The notes: a model not told the origin generated them from the letters alone. Shown: positions 10,921-23,204, numbered from the stretch's first letter. The stretch is 64,000 bases of DNA from Diphasiastrum complanatum (GCA_029204225.1 CM055101.1:33793683-33857682), one strand, 5' to 3'. Translations and numbers: made by a program.

Positions 10921-11255
10921 CCAATTTCTTGTTTCATTAGCTAATGTTTTTCCATTAGCATGCACAATGAGCAAATGAGCTAACCTCCCCTCTCACTCTC
11001 TTTCTCTCCCTCTTGCTCTACCTCTTCTATCTATCAATCTCCTTCTTCTCTCTTCTCCTCTCCCTCCTCCACTTTAAAATCATGATGTGTGTGTGGTTAG
11101 TGTAGGGAAGACTAGTGTTAAAGAGTGGTAGTGTGAGGAAAAAGAGTAGGAAGCATCTAAAACTAGCATCTTGACATAGTTAGGTACCTATCCAGTGAAC
11201 TAACCCTTATTGATAGGCAGAGGGCTGTTCATTGACTATATCTACACACCCTACA
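10921..11255 (+). repeat. 5' LTR of gypsy G, 3' part only
   Basis: About 335 bases closely match 21838-22171, including the CT-rich stretch CTCACTCTCTTTCTCTCCC and the end CACACCCTACA. The outer half of the LTR is lost. Confidence 0.8.
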
Positions 11256-11256
11256 G

Positions 11257-11273
11257 TGGTGCCATTGCCAGGG
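11257..11273 (+). other. Primer binding site of gypsy G
   Basis: TGGTGCCATTGCCAGGG one base after the LTR end. It resembles the TGGCGCCGTTGCCGGGG site of plant Tat/Athila-type gypsy elements, with G-to-A changes. Confidence 0.6.
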
Positions 11274-12318
11274 ATACGTTTCACTAACTAGTTTAGTTGC
11301 ATTTTTAGTTGTTTATGCTTTTTAAGAGTGTTTTAAGGTAGATTTTGGGTAGAGTTAGCTTGTTTTGTGTGATTTCTTGTGCTTGGACGGTTCTCAGCTA
11401 GTGGAGGAGGTGTGAGAGGGTAGTGGAGACCCAAAACATCCTCTAAGGGCTTGGCATCCATTCACAAAACCAAAAAAACTCAAATTTGTTCTTTGAGGAA
11501 AAATAGGCAAAAATCCCATTAGATTTCATTTATTCAAAATCCTGTGTGAACCAATCTTTGTACGACTAGTGGCAGCAGCTCCAGGGTACTTTCCTAGACC
11601 TACATAGAAGCCTGCGGAGGTTCCCACCAATCAGATCTTGAAAAATCTAAAAAAAAACCATAAAAATTTCAAAGAATCCCTTGAAAACAAAAATTAGATC
11701 TTCATAAGAACCTTCACAGAGCTCTCTGAAGTTCCATCTCAATGAGACCAGGACACACAAGAGTCTGTGAAGGTTAGTTTGATTCCAGTGAGTAGAAAAC
11801 TAGACTTGAGTGTCTAAAAATCACTAAAATAAAAGGGTTTATCAAATCATCGCACAAGTAACCTTCGTAGACCATACCATTAACTTCAGAATGTCATTTT
11901 ACATAAGTGATGAAGTCTGCGAGAGTTACTAGAAATTATTGGTGAAGATCAAAGCAAAAAGATGTTTTTGGACCCTCGCAAACATTTAAATTTTTATTTT
12001 ATGCAAGAGTTAACCTTCACAGAATTTTCCAGAGTTAGATCCACACCTGATACAGCTCCTGTAAACCCTACAAGAGTTATTTCCCAGTAGTTTCTGAAAA
12101 ATCAAGGGTTTTCTACTGCAAAACAGTGAAAGAACCTTTGCACAGCCAACCCTCACATGATTAACCTTTGTAGACTAGATCAATAGTTAGATATGCCCTA
12201 GATCCAGCTACTGTGAATATCTCAAGCCAATCGGAATAAGGATTAAAAAGTTATCAAGGAAAAACCACCGTAAGAGGCCTAAAATCACACTATTGGCCAA
12301 TCATATTGATCTGGTCTC
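11274..12318 (+). other. Leader of gypsy G with repeated CCTTCGTAGA-like motifs
   Basis: No gene. The 1-kb leader carries scattered copies of ACCTTCGTAGA and close variants (around 11870, 12010, 12160). The same motif recurs at about 18264, 18295 and 18422. Confidence 0.5.
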
Positions 12319-13560
12319 TTGAGATCCAGATTGAATTCCATTGTACTAGCAAGATCCAACATCCTTGGACTGTACCACCGAATGAATCTGAGATCCGGAC
12401 AATCAATCACGAGAAGAACAATGAATCAAACACCAAATCTTCCCAGAGTTGCAGTTGCGCAAATCGAGGCAGAACCAGAACCAGTACCAAAGGATCCTAT
12501 GGGTCAACCTGTACCTATTGCACCATTGCAAGCAGTCTGGAGGACACCACATATGGATATACCTAAATATGACGAGTCATCGGATCCTATCAGATTCCTC
12601 CAGATCTACGAGCAAGCATGCAAAATTTACGGCGAACGGACATCGGCAGAGAAATTGATGTTGTTTCTGATGTCTCTGGTAGCAATAGTGCAAGATTGGT
12701 TCTTCAACCTACCGAAAGAAAAAAAAACCACTTGGAAAGCGGTTAAAATGGCTCTCATCACGTGCTTTAAACCAAGAAAGTTCCTGGAAGATCTGTTTCT
12801 CCTGCTGAGCAAAGTAAAGATGGAAAAAAGAGAAAGGGTTAGGGACTGTATAGAACATTCAAACATTTAAGATCCGAGTGCAACGCAGTCCTAACTTTCG
12901 ATCATATAGTTATTATGTGATTCCTCATAGGGTTACCACGTAATATCAGAAGATAACTTAAAAGACGAGAGCAGTACGCTACGTTGCAAGAAGCAATGGA
13001 AGATACCATCAGGGAAGAAGATGAGAGTTCAGACGATGAATCATATCTGACCATCCATAATCGAACTCCGTCGGTAGCATCATCATCCAATGCATCCAGT
13101 ATATCAAGAGATCTACTGATGGAACAAATGACAAAGTTACACAAGCAGTAGATGGAACAACTGACGGCGTAGTTTGATTAGAAACTGAAGGTCTTATAGG
13201 GAGTTGTAGCACCAATTTCAAATCCACCGGAACTAAAACCAGCTGCAGTACCCTCGTTGAGAAAATGTATGTTGCTTAGTATGCATTCAAAACCATACAA
13301 CCAATGAGTGTCCGATATTAAAACAAAACCTCAGATTGCCACAGAGATTTTGCCATCTGTGCAACACATCATCGCACGAGAAAACATTTTGCCCATTTAA
13401 CCCCCAGATCATACAACAAAACAGGAATTTCTATCAAACCTCTTATCCTTAACATCAAGGGGCACCCAATGTGGCATCGAGGTATGGCATTCTGAACAAT
13501 CAGCAGTGCATGGCCTTACCTACACCACCATACTTTCCTATTGATCCTATCTGGATCTGG
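12319..13560 (+). pseudogene. Gypsy G gag, broken
   Basis: The N-terminus MNLRSGQSITRRTMNQ leads to a Retrotrans_gag domain (YDESSDPIRFLQIYEQACKI, QDWFFNLP, TWKAVKMALITCFKP). A frameshift near 12860 is followed by FKHLRSECNAVLTFDHIV. A Q-rich coiled-coil stretch at 13130-13205 contains four TAG codons (13149, 13170, 13179, 13197), each where glutamine fits. Protein-like text continues to about 13550 (YGILNNQQCMALPTPPYFP). Gag of gypsy F (25683-26390) is the same type. Capsid protein; non-functional. Confidence 0.75.
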
Positions 13561-13670
13561 ATCACTCTTGGATCTTGATGGATTTTTCCTGATCTAGCCA
13601 GATCTGGCTGAATCGTAATGGATCTAGCTGGATTTGGCTTGATCTTCCTAGATCTAGTTGTGACGGCTGA
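13535..13670. repeat. GGATCT-rich microrepeat at a gag/pol junction
   Basis: Short degenerate repeats of GGATCT/TGGATC and CTAGATCT fill the stretch between the plus-strand gag of G and the minus-strand pol R. It may mark a rearrangement point. Confidence 0.35.
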
Positions 13671-13704
13671 ACATATAAATGTTTCATAACATGCCACCAC
13701 CAAC

Positions 13705-15549
13705 CTAGATCTGTCTCACTGCTGTGGCCCAGTACTTGTGCAACCGGCTACCGTTGATGGGTGTGTCGTACGGTGTCCCATCTAGCTTCTCCAGATTCAC
13801 GGCTCCATAATTAAGAATTTCTTTGATCCGATAAGGACCTTCGCCTGTGAATTTTAATTTTCCCTTGATCGCCTTGGTTTTATACATCAGCACTAGATCT
13901 CCGGAATGAAAATCCTTCTTTTGTAACCTGCGATCCTGCTATGCTTTGCGTCTTTCCTTTTCAGCTTCCAGTGCATGCACAGCTAGAAAGCGTGTTTCAC
14001 AGAGCTTATGCAGAGCTTCATGGTGTAATTGTAGAGATCTAGATTCATCAAGGCATTGCATTGTGGAAATCCTTAATGAAGGGACTAAAAAATCTGCTGG
14101 CATTATGACATCCTGACCATATACTAGTTGGAATGGCGTTTGATCAATGCTTCCCTTGTATGTTATCCTGAATGCCCACAGAGCAACATGCAACTTGTGT
14201 TCCCAATCCGATCTGCTAGCTTCGACTATTTTCGTGAGCACGCTACACAGGATCTTATTGGATGATTCTGCTTGCCTATTACCACGAGGATAATAAGGCG
14301 TACTGGTTCTATGGATCACGAAGAATTCCTCCAACAGGATCTTGATGGTCTCATTGATGAAATGACTTCTGCGATCGCTGACTATCTCCACCAGGCATCC
14401 AAAGTGCACAATGATATTTTCATAGAGAAACTTGGCAATGGTCCTAGCATCAACGACTCTTACTACCTTGGCTTCGACCCACTTGGTAAGATAGTCGGTG
14501 GCCACGATTATGTATCGAGCCTGGGTACTTCTTGCTGCAGGGTGAATCGGACCAATATAGTCCAATCCCCACTTTTTGAATGGTGCTTGGGCTAAGACCG
14601 GGTGCAGTAGGTCATAATTAAATTTTTTGGTCTCCTTGCCCTTTGGCACACATTACACTTCCTCAAGTATTCCTCCGTATCCTTATGAATCATTGGCCAC
14701 CAACATCCTGATTGCAGGATCTTGCGAATTGTAATGTCAGATGCAAAATGGCCTCCACCCGTGCCTTCATGTGAAAGCGAAATGATTTGGGTGGCCTCAT
14801 GAGGAAGAATACACCGCCTAAGAATCCCATCTAGTCCTCTTCGGTACAATTGGCCGGCAATCAGCTGATAAGGTCTAGCTTTCAAGATCAATTTCCGCTG
14901 ATCTGTCTTTGGTAGTGATCTATCTGGTTGGCCCCGCATTAGATATTCAACTATGTCGGTAGCCCACTTCGGTACTGTGTCTACATAAAATAAGGCAACA
15001 TCGATCAGGTCATCATCAGGTTGGAGTGCAACCTCCTTCCCTTTGATACGCGACACATGATCTGCCATGTAGTGTTGTTTTCCCTTGCGAACTACTATCT
15101 GAAAATCAAACTCTAACAACAGAAGTAGCCATCGAGTAATTCTCCAAGTGTTGCAGGTTTTGGTAAACAGATAGAGCAAGATGGTCCTTATAAAAAACAA
15201 AGTGTGTGGCCATCAGGTAGTGCCGACACTTCTTAACCGCATATATCATTGCCAGTGCTTCTCTCTTTGTGGTTGAATAATTCATTTCTGTATCACTGAG
15301 TTGTCAGCTTGCAAATCAGATCGGAAAATCTTTTTTGTGCTCCAACTGCGTACTTCGATGTGTCCATATGCACATGAAACTCAATGGACCAATTAAGTGG
15401 ACGTAGGATTGGTGCTGAAACCAATGCATCTTTAAGTTTTTGGAAAGCCTTTAGGGCTTCCTTGTTCCAATGTGGATCCATTATGAGTTTGTAAATTGGT
15501 CGTGCTAACTCCGCAAAATCTAAAATGAAAATCCTGTAATACTTAGCAT
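13705..15549 (-). pseudogene. Gypsy R pol: RNase H, zinc region and integrase
   Basis: Minus strand, from high to low coordinates: RT/RNase H junction (KYYRIFILDFAELARPIYKL, FHVHMDTSKYAVGA; 15549-15330), RNase H end (RWLLLLLEFDFQIVVRKGKQ), H-H-C-C zinc region (HEGTGGGHF, CNVCQRA), DDE integrase (GLDYIGPIHP; VSDRRSHF; NRQAESSNKI) and the integrase tail with GPYRIKEI. Frame changes near 15295 and 14645 break it. RT proper and gag are missing: the text is cut at 15549 by LTR H. It is a Tat/Athila-like gypsy paralogous to gypsy F. It lies head to head with the gag of gypsy G, either as an insertion or because the pol of G was inverted. Confidence 0.8.
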
Positions 15550-16379
15550 TGCGAAAAATGCAAAAATAAGCTTGGTAGAGGCCAAAAATCTTGTATATAG
15601 ATAAAAAACACGTGTGAAGCCTGTTTCCATGTGTGAAAATAGTGTACTTGTCATGTACCATAATCATATAGTTTGTACATATGATTTAATTCAAGTTCTA
15701 GTGGCTAAAAAGGCCAAAAACTAACTTTCTAGACATATGACACATGGCATCAATCTATTGATTGCATGAGCCACATCCTTTGGTTAGGTGTCATATCACA
15801 TGTGTAGAGGACAGCTCACATGTGTGGAATAAGCTGAAGTAGGCAAATTTTGACTTCTAGAAGATTTCCAAGTAGATCTCCATATAGAAGAAAAATGGAC
15901 CAAAAGTGCTCAAAATAGAAGGTTTTGTCCAAGTGTCAATTTTGCATGATGAATCATCATATGACAAAGCACCTTCACACATGTGGAATCAGAGGGATGA
16001 TCAGTACCACGAGCTCCCACTTATTGTATATATAGAGCCACATTTGGCCATAATCAATTTGAGACACCAATCTTGGTTTTGGAAGCAATTTTGAGTGATT
16101 CTCTCCATTTGTCTACATTTGTTTCGATTGTTTTGAGGTACTATCAATGTGTACTTTATTTTCAGGTTGGAGTCCGTACTCAGACATTGTTTCACACGTG
16201 TGAAACCAAAAATTATACCTACCTTCAATTAATGATTGTTCTTGTTAGGATTTTGTGTCTAGAATGATCTAGATTGATCTTAATCTCAAGTAGATTGATA
16301 GATCAAGTAATCTGACAACCAATCCCTCTTGAGGATCAGATTAGGATCCACTCTTGGTCCTTTTTGTACTTTTTGCACA
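15550..16379 (+). repeat. LTR of copia H
   Basis: It starts TGCGAAAAATGCAAAAATAAG where gypsy R coding text breaks off and ends GTACTTTTTGCACA at the primer site (830 bp). It has a TATATATAG box at 16027-16035, CACACGTGTG at 16193-16202, and shortened palindromes near 15609, 15630, 15790 and 15980. Confidence 0.7.
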
Positions 16380-16391
16380 TGGTATCAGAGC
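16380..16391 (+). other. Primer binding site of copia H (tRNA-iMet)
   Basis: TGGTATCAGAGC directly after the LTR. A further CACACGTGTG lies downstream at 16554-16563. Confidence 0.85.
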
Positions 16392-17574
16392 CTAGTACAA
16401 GAGGTTTTGTTGAAATTGATAGGGTTAATCCAAATCAAAGCCAAAATTAGCAGTTTTTTGGAAACTAGTCAAATTTTGTGTAGCGAGTTGGATTTGATAG
16501 CTATCCTCAAAATTTTTGGTCCAGATCTTGTTGTGGGCTGTAGGACCTCTTTTCACACGTGTGAGGCCGTACAGCTCCAATTTTGATTGAGAAATTTTAA
16601 AAATTTATAGAATTTGACTCACATACCCAATTGGAGTGATTTTTGGTGCAAAATCAAGCATTTTGTATAGAGAATTTAATCTTTGGATTAGTTCTTGGAT
16701 TAGATCAGCCAAGAATTTAAATTTGAAGCTGGAATTAGGTGCATTAATTGATTATCTCTGATTTTTTGAGTGCATGTTGAAGTTGAGAAAGATTTTGCTA
16801 AAAATCATAGATTAAGGAGTGATATGCAAGGTGAGAGGTTGAAATCCATTGTACCATCACTCTAGATTTGTTCAAGAGTGATAGGGTCAAGTTTCGAAGC
16901 ATCAATTTGCTAGAAAACATCCTAGTGCATATAGAGCGTCTATGCAAATCTTTTGTAGAATTTGACATACATTGGCTTCAATTGAAAGTTCTAGAAAAGA
17001 GATTGAGATCCAAGTCACATTATTCAATCCTACTCAATTTGTTTGAGTGTTTGTGAGGTTTGAAAAGACTCATTAAGGTGTCTATGGCAAATGTGTAGAG
17101 AGAGATTCAATTTTTTAAGAGTTCCTTCCTTTGTAGAGGGCAAGATCTAGAAGCTCATTTTGTGTTGTTATTGGTGGAGAGTTTGTCTCTTCCTAAGTGA
17201 TCAAATATTTCTAAGTGGCATTAGCTCTTTGAAGCACAATATCTTAGTGTGAAAAATCACAATTTTTGATTTTGAATTTCATTCCAAGTCTTAAAAAGTA
17301 GAGTAATTGGTGGAATCCAATAGGAGTGATTGAATTCAATTTGTTGAGCAAAAATTGACATAGTATGTATGAAACTCAAATTAGTTCTATTCAACTTTTT
17401 TTGTGAGAGTGTGAGGGTCAATTTGTGATCCCATTTGATGTCTAGAATGAGGAGGAGTCCCTATTTGAGTATTGATGCATGGTTGAGATCTTTGTGAATC
17501 TGTAGTTGTCTAATTTTTAAGCTTTGTGAAAAATTGGTGGTATAGTTTGTTTTCAAATCAAATCAAGAAAGCAT
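16392..17574 (+). other. Copia H leader remnant, no gene
   Basis: AT-rich leader-like sequence without any recognisable gag. It ends near 17574 where an inverted gypsy LTR begins, so the body of copia H is missing. Confidence 0.5.
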
Positions 17575-17882
17575 AAACTTAAAAGCAAATAGAAAGCAGC
17601 AATAGCAATAGCAAGCATTGAATAGCAAATGAGGATGCTTCTCTTTTAAAAATGGTAGAGTTTTCTCCTTCTCATTAAGCATGCAAAATAGAGTACATGA
17701 GGTGCCTTTTTATAAATGGGGAAGGCCCTTGCCCCAAAATACTATTGGTTAATATGTACACTAATCTTATCCATTCATCTTGGACCCAACTTGACTGATT
17801 AGATCCGACAACATCCGACAAGATTCAAGTGGGATCTAGATCCAAATAGGATCAAATGGGCAGCAGATCATCAATTTACAAC
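17575..17882 (-). repeat. Inverted gypsy LTR fragment
   Basis: Reverse-complement match to 21660-21835 of the gypsy G 3' LTR, including the AAACTCTACCATTTT block and the CCAATAG...GGCCTTCCCCAT block. The LTR start is probably TGTTGTAAATTGATG reading down from 17882. It could be the outer part of the 5' LTR of gypsy R. Confidence 0.65.
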
Positions 17883-18894
17883 AATCAGCCTCCATTCTTA
17901 TAAATCCGAGATGACGATCTCGAGAAAAAAAAGTAAAATCGAAGTAAAAGTCACTTAAACTGATAGATTAGCTACCAAATGTTCATCAAAATTTCTAGAG
18001 AACTCTCCGTAGTCAGATATGACCCAATGTCATACTTGTCTGCAAGAGTTAGGGATCAGAGAATCTCAAGATCTCACCAAAAAACACTAAAAAATAGCAC
18101 TTTTTCCATGAATTTTTGAGATCCCTTGGGAGCTAACTCTTGAAACTTTGTCAGTCACTAAATCTGACTCAGATGCATCTATAAAAATCTCTACAAGAGT
18201 AACTGATGAAAAAATCATCAAAATTGAGTGTATGCGAGGGTTCTGGAAGGCAGAACCTAAGGAACCTTCGTAGAGTATCAAGATATGCAAACCAACCTTC
18301 GTAGAGGCCATAAGAATTAGAGCAGTGAAATTAGCCTACCTATAGGGTCTGATCTTGAAAATCCAATATCAAGAGCAAGTTGTGTGAGAGTTCACCTCCT
18401 GCAAGGGTTGAACCTTTGAGGAACCTTCATAGGGCAATCAAATCACCTTCTAAACCTTCTCAGACTTCCCTGAGGTCTTAGAATATTGTAATAAAGGTCT
18501 CTGTAAAATTTTGGTTGGAATTGAGCTAGGGAAAGTGCACTTCTCCTAATACGCACTCTAATTTTCGCTATATAAGGGCAAAATTCGAGCCATTTGGCAC
18601 TTCATTCAGTGAAGCTCTGCCGAAAATCCACTGAAATGTCCAAGTTCTCCATTCAAGACGACAAATTTCACACACCTCCATCTGCTATCATAGTCACCAT
18701 CTACACACTCAGTTCTACCATGACCACTTTTATTCTTCAGATTTTCACACTTCCATAGTTTTTTAAGTCTTTTACTTGTTCTTGATGTCTTTTTCTCCCT
18801 TTTTGAGCATCTTTCCTCTTTTTTCCCATCTCCATCACTAACGCACTTTTTTGATCATCTAACATCATGACTTCTTCCTCCTGACAATACTGAC
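17883..18894 (+). other. Gypsy leader-like sequence, no gene
   Basis: It repeats the AACCTTCGTAGA motif of the gypsy G leader (18264, 18295, variant 18422) in the same orientation. No coding text recognised. Confidence 0.4.
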
Positions 18895-21383
18895 ATGAAG
18901 AAGGTCATCCAACGCGAGATACCTACCGCCACCCAGATTTGGGCCTTGCCATCTGACTCCTTGATCAACCCTTGGCTTCAGGCTGCTAGCCCCCTTCTTA
19001 AAGCAATGGGCTTTTTCTCAGCGCTCTTCTCTTCTAACATTAACATGGATCTAGCTCTCCATGCTTATGCCATGTGGGATGCACAGAAGTCGCATTTTCA
19101 TATCCTGTACCAAGGTACTACGCACAAGGTACAAATTAACACTAATTCCATGGTCACTGTCAGCATAGTGTTTGGTGATCGCCAACCCTTCTCCCATCGC
19201 CAGCTCCATTCCATGGTCACCGTTGGCATAGTGTCCGGTGATCGCCAACCCATCGCCAAGCCAAAAACCTCATTAAACCATACGTAACGGCAACCACCCA
19301 TGAGCTCCCAGTCAAAACTAACAATGGGTATTTGACCCCATAATCCAAGCTGCCTACTTAATGAACAACTTCTTAGTTGTTTCGACTTTTTGCAAGTCCA
19401 TGTTGCTAAGCCAAATCGTGGAATCCTTCATAAAATTTCTGAGCCCCTCGGTGGTGCCATATGACTGGCATACCTTCCTAATCCATGAGCTCTCCATTGC
19501 CATCAAGTCTAACATGTGCGACCGCATCGCCGCAGGACCATTGCTATGTAACTTTGTCTGTACGCTTCTCAAAGAGAAGGTACGCGGGTTTAACTGCTCC
19601 ACTGTTCTTTCTGCCACCATTCCACACACTAGCTTGTACCCTCCTTCTGTCTCATCCACCTCCACCCAACCAATAGTCACTAACACAACGACCAACAAAC
19701 GCATGCGTGGCGCAACCCCCTTTTCATCTATCTCTCTTGCCACCAAACAACGCACCGCATCGTCGCAACCCACTTTTGCTGCTTCCACAGACATAGCTTT
19801 CGCTTCCGCTCAACCCTCTAATACCACCACCATGTCTCTTGCTCCCATTCCGACATCTTCCACGAACCTTTCAATGGCCTACCAAATCCTGGGCACATTT
19901 GTCCAAGAGGCGGTAGCCACAAGAGCAAATCTGGACGGCTGAGTATTGGAGTTGGCCATGAGCAACACCCAGCTGTGGGCAGAAATTGGCCAGATCTAGC
20001 AAGATCTGCTGATTTTCCAACAACACGAACAAGCAAAGAAATCAGAAATGCTGAAACTCAAGCAGCACAAAGCCGATCTCCAGGGTACATCGTGGCCCTC
20101 TCAAAGTCTATCACAGATGCTCAACTAAAGGTCTAGGAGTTCCATCACCCAACATCTCGCTTCGCTCCAAGCACACCTCTCAATGGTGGAAACAAAAAAT
20201 CTACGCCTGGGAGCTAAGTGGCGACACTGCAAACTGAAAAGATGGCTTGGCTAGTGCAACCGACACCTATCAACAGACCACTCAGCCAAGCCGAGGTGGA
20301 TCCCCTCACGAAGTAGGTGCAAGTGTGTAGCGACACATTCACCAAGTACTAGACCAAGTTTGACAATTACCGACACGGGGCAATGTAGGAGTTAGCATAG
20401 ACAAAGAATGCCTTGAACGCATGCCAAAGGCACATGGTGCAACAGCCTCAACCAGCCCCTGTGGTGATTCCACCGCCACCAACAAAAGACACTACCACAC
20501 CAAGCTCCAGTCAGGACAAGGGAAAACAGGCAGAGGGACTGAATGCTCAAGACTAGGGCTCAGATTTGGCTAATGTCAATGTCCAAGACCGGAGCCAAGA
20601 AATAGATCTGAGCCAAACCCAAGGGGAGCGCCAAGCCTCCACATCTCAAGGCTTGATATCCATATTTGCTAGCCGAGCTTTTCGTTGACAAAAGTTCTTG
20701 GAGGAGAAAATAAATGAATTCTTAGCCAAACATCCCCATGAGTCCTCACGAGACGACTGTCATATATTTTTCTCCGCCCAAATAATCAAAGGGCAACGAG
20801 CTGAAAGCTCTTACAGCGCTCCAACCACAACCAGAGTGGCACCAACAACTCTTCGAGAGAGACCATGTGGCCATCAAGGCCTATGTGACAAGTCAATGCG
20901 CATTTCCTCCCTTGCACGAGACGATCCTTCAGAGCACGGTTGAAACACGAATGTAAATAATCCAGTTTTCCAAAAATTATATCAATTGTCTTGATCCAAT
21001 AGTTCGCACGACTGTCACTTATGCCCGGGACTTAGAATATTTGATGGGCATTGAGACTAAATGAGACAATTTTTTTCCTCCAATATTTTTTGATCCGAAT
21101 GAAGCGTTGGCCTCCAAAAATATTGAAGATCAATTACCTGTGGTGCGCATATATTATCGAGCGACACTCCTTGGCGATCCATGGATGCAGAGATTCCAAG
21201 CCTAGGTCGACCAATATTGGTTAACAGGAGTCCACAAGTCCCTTTAGGACTTGAAAAATACCAACAGAATAACCTTCGTCGAAGATGTCACCAACTATCT
21301 CATCCACCAAAGGCACACAAAGAAGAGCCTATACTAAACCGACAAAGTGTTGAGGGACCGACACTACTTCAGATCGTGGGTCC
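18895..21383 (+). pseudogene. Extra ORF of gypsy G next to the 3' LTR, function unknown
   Basis: I do not recognise this protein. Open text runs from MKKVIQREIPTATQIW (18895) through a helical N-terminal region, a Ser/Thr/Pro-rich part (19600-19900), a charged coiled-coil part (FQQHEQAKKSEMLKLKQHK), the block EEKINEFLAKHPHESSRDD (20700-20755), and a C-terminal part (YYRATLLGDPWMQRFQ, FVEDVTNYLIHQRHTKKS) that reads into the LTR start at 21384. At least ten stops interrupt it, mostly TAG where Gln fits. The position between pol and 3' LTR is that of env-like or accessory ORFs in Athila/Tat gypsies. A second decayed copy lies at 60416-60860. Codon use is more GC-rich than in the copia genes nearby. 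Confidence 0.55.
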
Positions 21384-22171
21384 TGTTGGGGGTATTTCCA
21401 ACATGATGTAAATAAATAAAGTCGTGTATAAGCCCATGGCCCAATGAGTACTTGTAAAAAAATAATTTGGCATAAACTTGACTTTGGGCCATGTAATTAG
21501 AAATAATAGTGGAAGGCCAAAGTTAAGCTTAAACTTAAGTTCCTAAGTTTGATTAATTAGTCAAAGTCAATTGGTGGTAGGTGAAGTGTGTTTCTCTCTC
21601 CACCATTGATTAGTTGTGTTTTTTATGAAGGGTGTGGATTTCAATCCCACTTTTCTTAGAATAGCCAATAGGAGAAAGGGGCAATGGCCTTCCCCATCCA
21701 TAAAAAGACACCATTTGTATCATATTTTTATGCTTAATGAGAAGGAAAAAACTCTACCATTTTGAAGAAAAGCATCTTGATTTGCAATTCAATACTTGCT
21801 AATGCTCTTGTGTGTCTTGCTTTTGCTCTCTAGTTTCCATGTTTCTTGTTTCATTACTTAATGTTTTTCCATTAGCAGCACAATGAGCAAATGAGCTAAC
21901 CTCCTCTCTCACTCTCTTTCTCTCCCTCTTGCTCTACTTCTTCTATCTATCAATCTCTCTCTTCTCTCTTCTTCTCTCCTTCCTTCACTCTAAAATCATG
22001 ATGTATGTGTGGTTAGTGTAGGGAAGAGTAGTGTTAAAGAGTGGTAGTGTTAGGAAAAAGAGTAAGGAGCATCTAAAACCAACATCTTGACATAGTTAGA
22101 TACCTATCCAGTGAACTAACCCTTATTGACAGACGGATGGCTGCTCACTAACTATATCTACACACCCTACA
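21384..22171 (+). repeat. 3' LTR of gypsy G
   Basis: Starts TGTTGGGGGTATTTCCAACA, a common gypsy LTR opening, and ends CACACCCTACA (788 bp). The inner part matches 10921-11255. The right edge is fixed by the RNase H text of gypsy F resuming at 22172. Confidence 0.8.
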
Positions 22172-23204
22172 GTTGCGTTAAAACAGCACCAATAGCATAC
22201 TTACTAGCGTCCGTATGCACATGGAACTCCTTATTATAATCGGGCACGCGAAGAATGGATGTGGTGACTAAACCTTGTTTGAGGTCTTCGAAGGCTTTAA
22301 TCCTATCTTCTGTCCACCTTGGATCAGTAACAATTTGATATACTAATCGTGCTTTATCAGCGTAGTGTATTATAAAAATTCGATAATAACTTGTGTGGTT
22401 GAGAAAGACGCAAATTTCTTTCACTGTTCATGGTAGGGGCATTTCTAGAATCACTTTGATCTTTTCGGGATCAGTGGCTATACCATTTCGAGATATGATA
22501 TGGCCCAGCACCACACCATGGGTAATCCAGATTTGGCACTTTTTGGGATTTAATGAAATTCTGAACCGTCGACAACGTATGAAGACTTGTTCAAGGGCAT
22601 CAAGATGCTTATCTTGAGAGGAATGCACACCAAGATCATCGAGATAAATCTCTAGATTTTTGTGTAACAGATACTTGAAAGCTCGTTGCATCACCCTTTG
22701 AAAAGTGGAGGGGGCATTGCACAGACCGAATGGCATAATATACACAAAGGTGCCAAATTTTGTAACAAGCATCATTTTATATTGATCTTCAAGAGCAATT
22801 TGGACTAAGAAATAGCCACTAAAACCATCTATGAAGCTAAAAGCTTCTGCTCCTGCCATATCTTTGAGGATTTGCGTTGTCAGAGGTAAGGGAAAATGAT
22901 CTTTCTCTGTTTGATTATTAAGTTTCTTCAAATCCATGCAAATACGAAGTTTACCATTTTTCTTTGGTACCACCATAATTGGCGATGCTCGATTTCATAA
23001 ATGAAACCAACATCGAGAAGCTTCTGAATATCTTATCGTATCTTCTCGTGATAGGTAGGATTGGTACAATAAGATTTTTGTTCTGACTGGTATGGCACCA
23101 TCTTGCAATGGGATTGTATGGACAACAATGTCAAGAGGAGCCCCCTTCATTTCTTTATAACTCCACGCAAACACATCTCTATATTTGCGTAAGAATTGTT
23201 CCAA
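22172..23204 (-). pseudogene. Gypsy F reverse transcriptase and RNase H start
   Basis: Minus strand: pre-RT segment (FLRKYRDVFAWSYKEMKGAP; 23204-23100), RT (MVVPKKNGKLRICMDLKKLN, SFIDGFSGYFLVQI, FGLCNAPSTFQRVM, catalytic IYLDDLGVHS) and RNase H start (SYYRIFIIHYADKARLVYQI, HVHTDASKYAIGAVLTQL). A frame change lies near 22990 and one TGA at 22430-22428. RNase H is cut at 22172 by the end of gypsy G. The RT core from 22976 to 22431 is otherwise open, with both Asp of the active site. Confidence 0.85.

Larger units (their letters stand above)
10921..22171 (+). mobile_element. Gypsy G, nested and rearranged LTR retrotransposon
   Basis: The 5' LTR end (10921-11255) and the full 3' LTR (21384-22171) match in the same orientation. 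Between them lie a tRNA primer site, a long leader, a gypsy gag (12319-13560) and an extra ORF ending at the 3' LTR (18895-21383). The interior also holds a minus-strand gypsy pol (13705-15549), a copia LTR with leader (15550-17570) and an inverted LTR piece (17575-17882), so the element was invaded or inverted internally. It sits in RNase H of gypsy F (junction 22171/22172). Confidence 0.6.

Noticed and set aside
16868-17056. Short ORF in the copia H leader
   Set aside because: No gag similarity; AT-rich leader.
18895-19942. Reading the extra ORF as an ordinary host gene
   Set aside because: It lies between the LTRs of gypsy G, continues to the 3' LTR edge and has a second copy, so it belongs to a repeat family.
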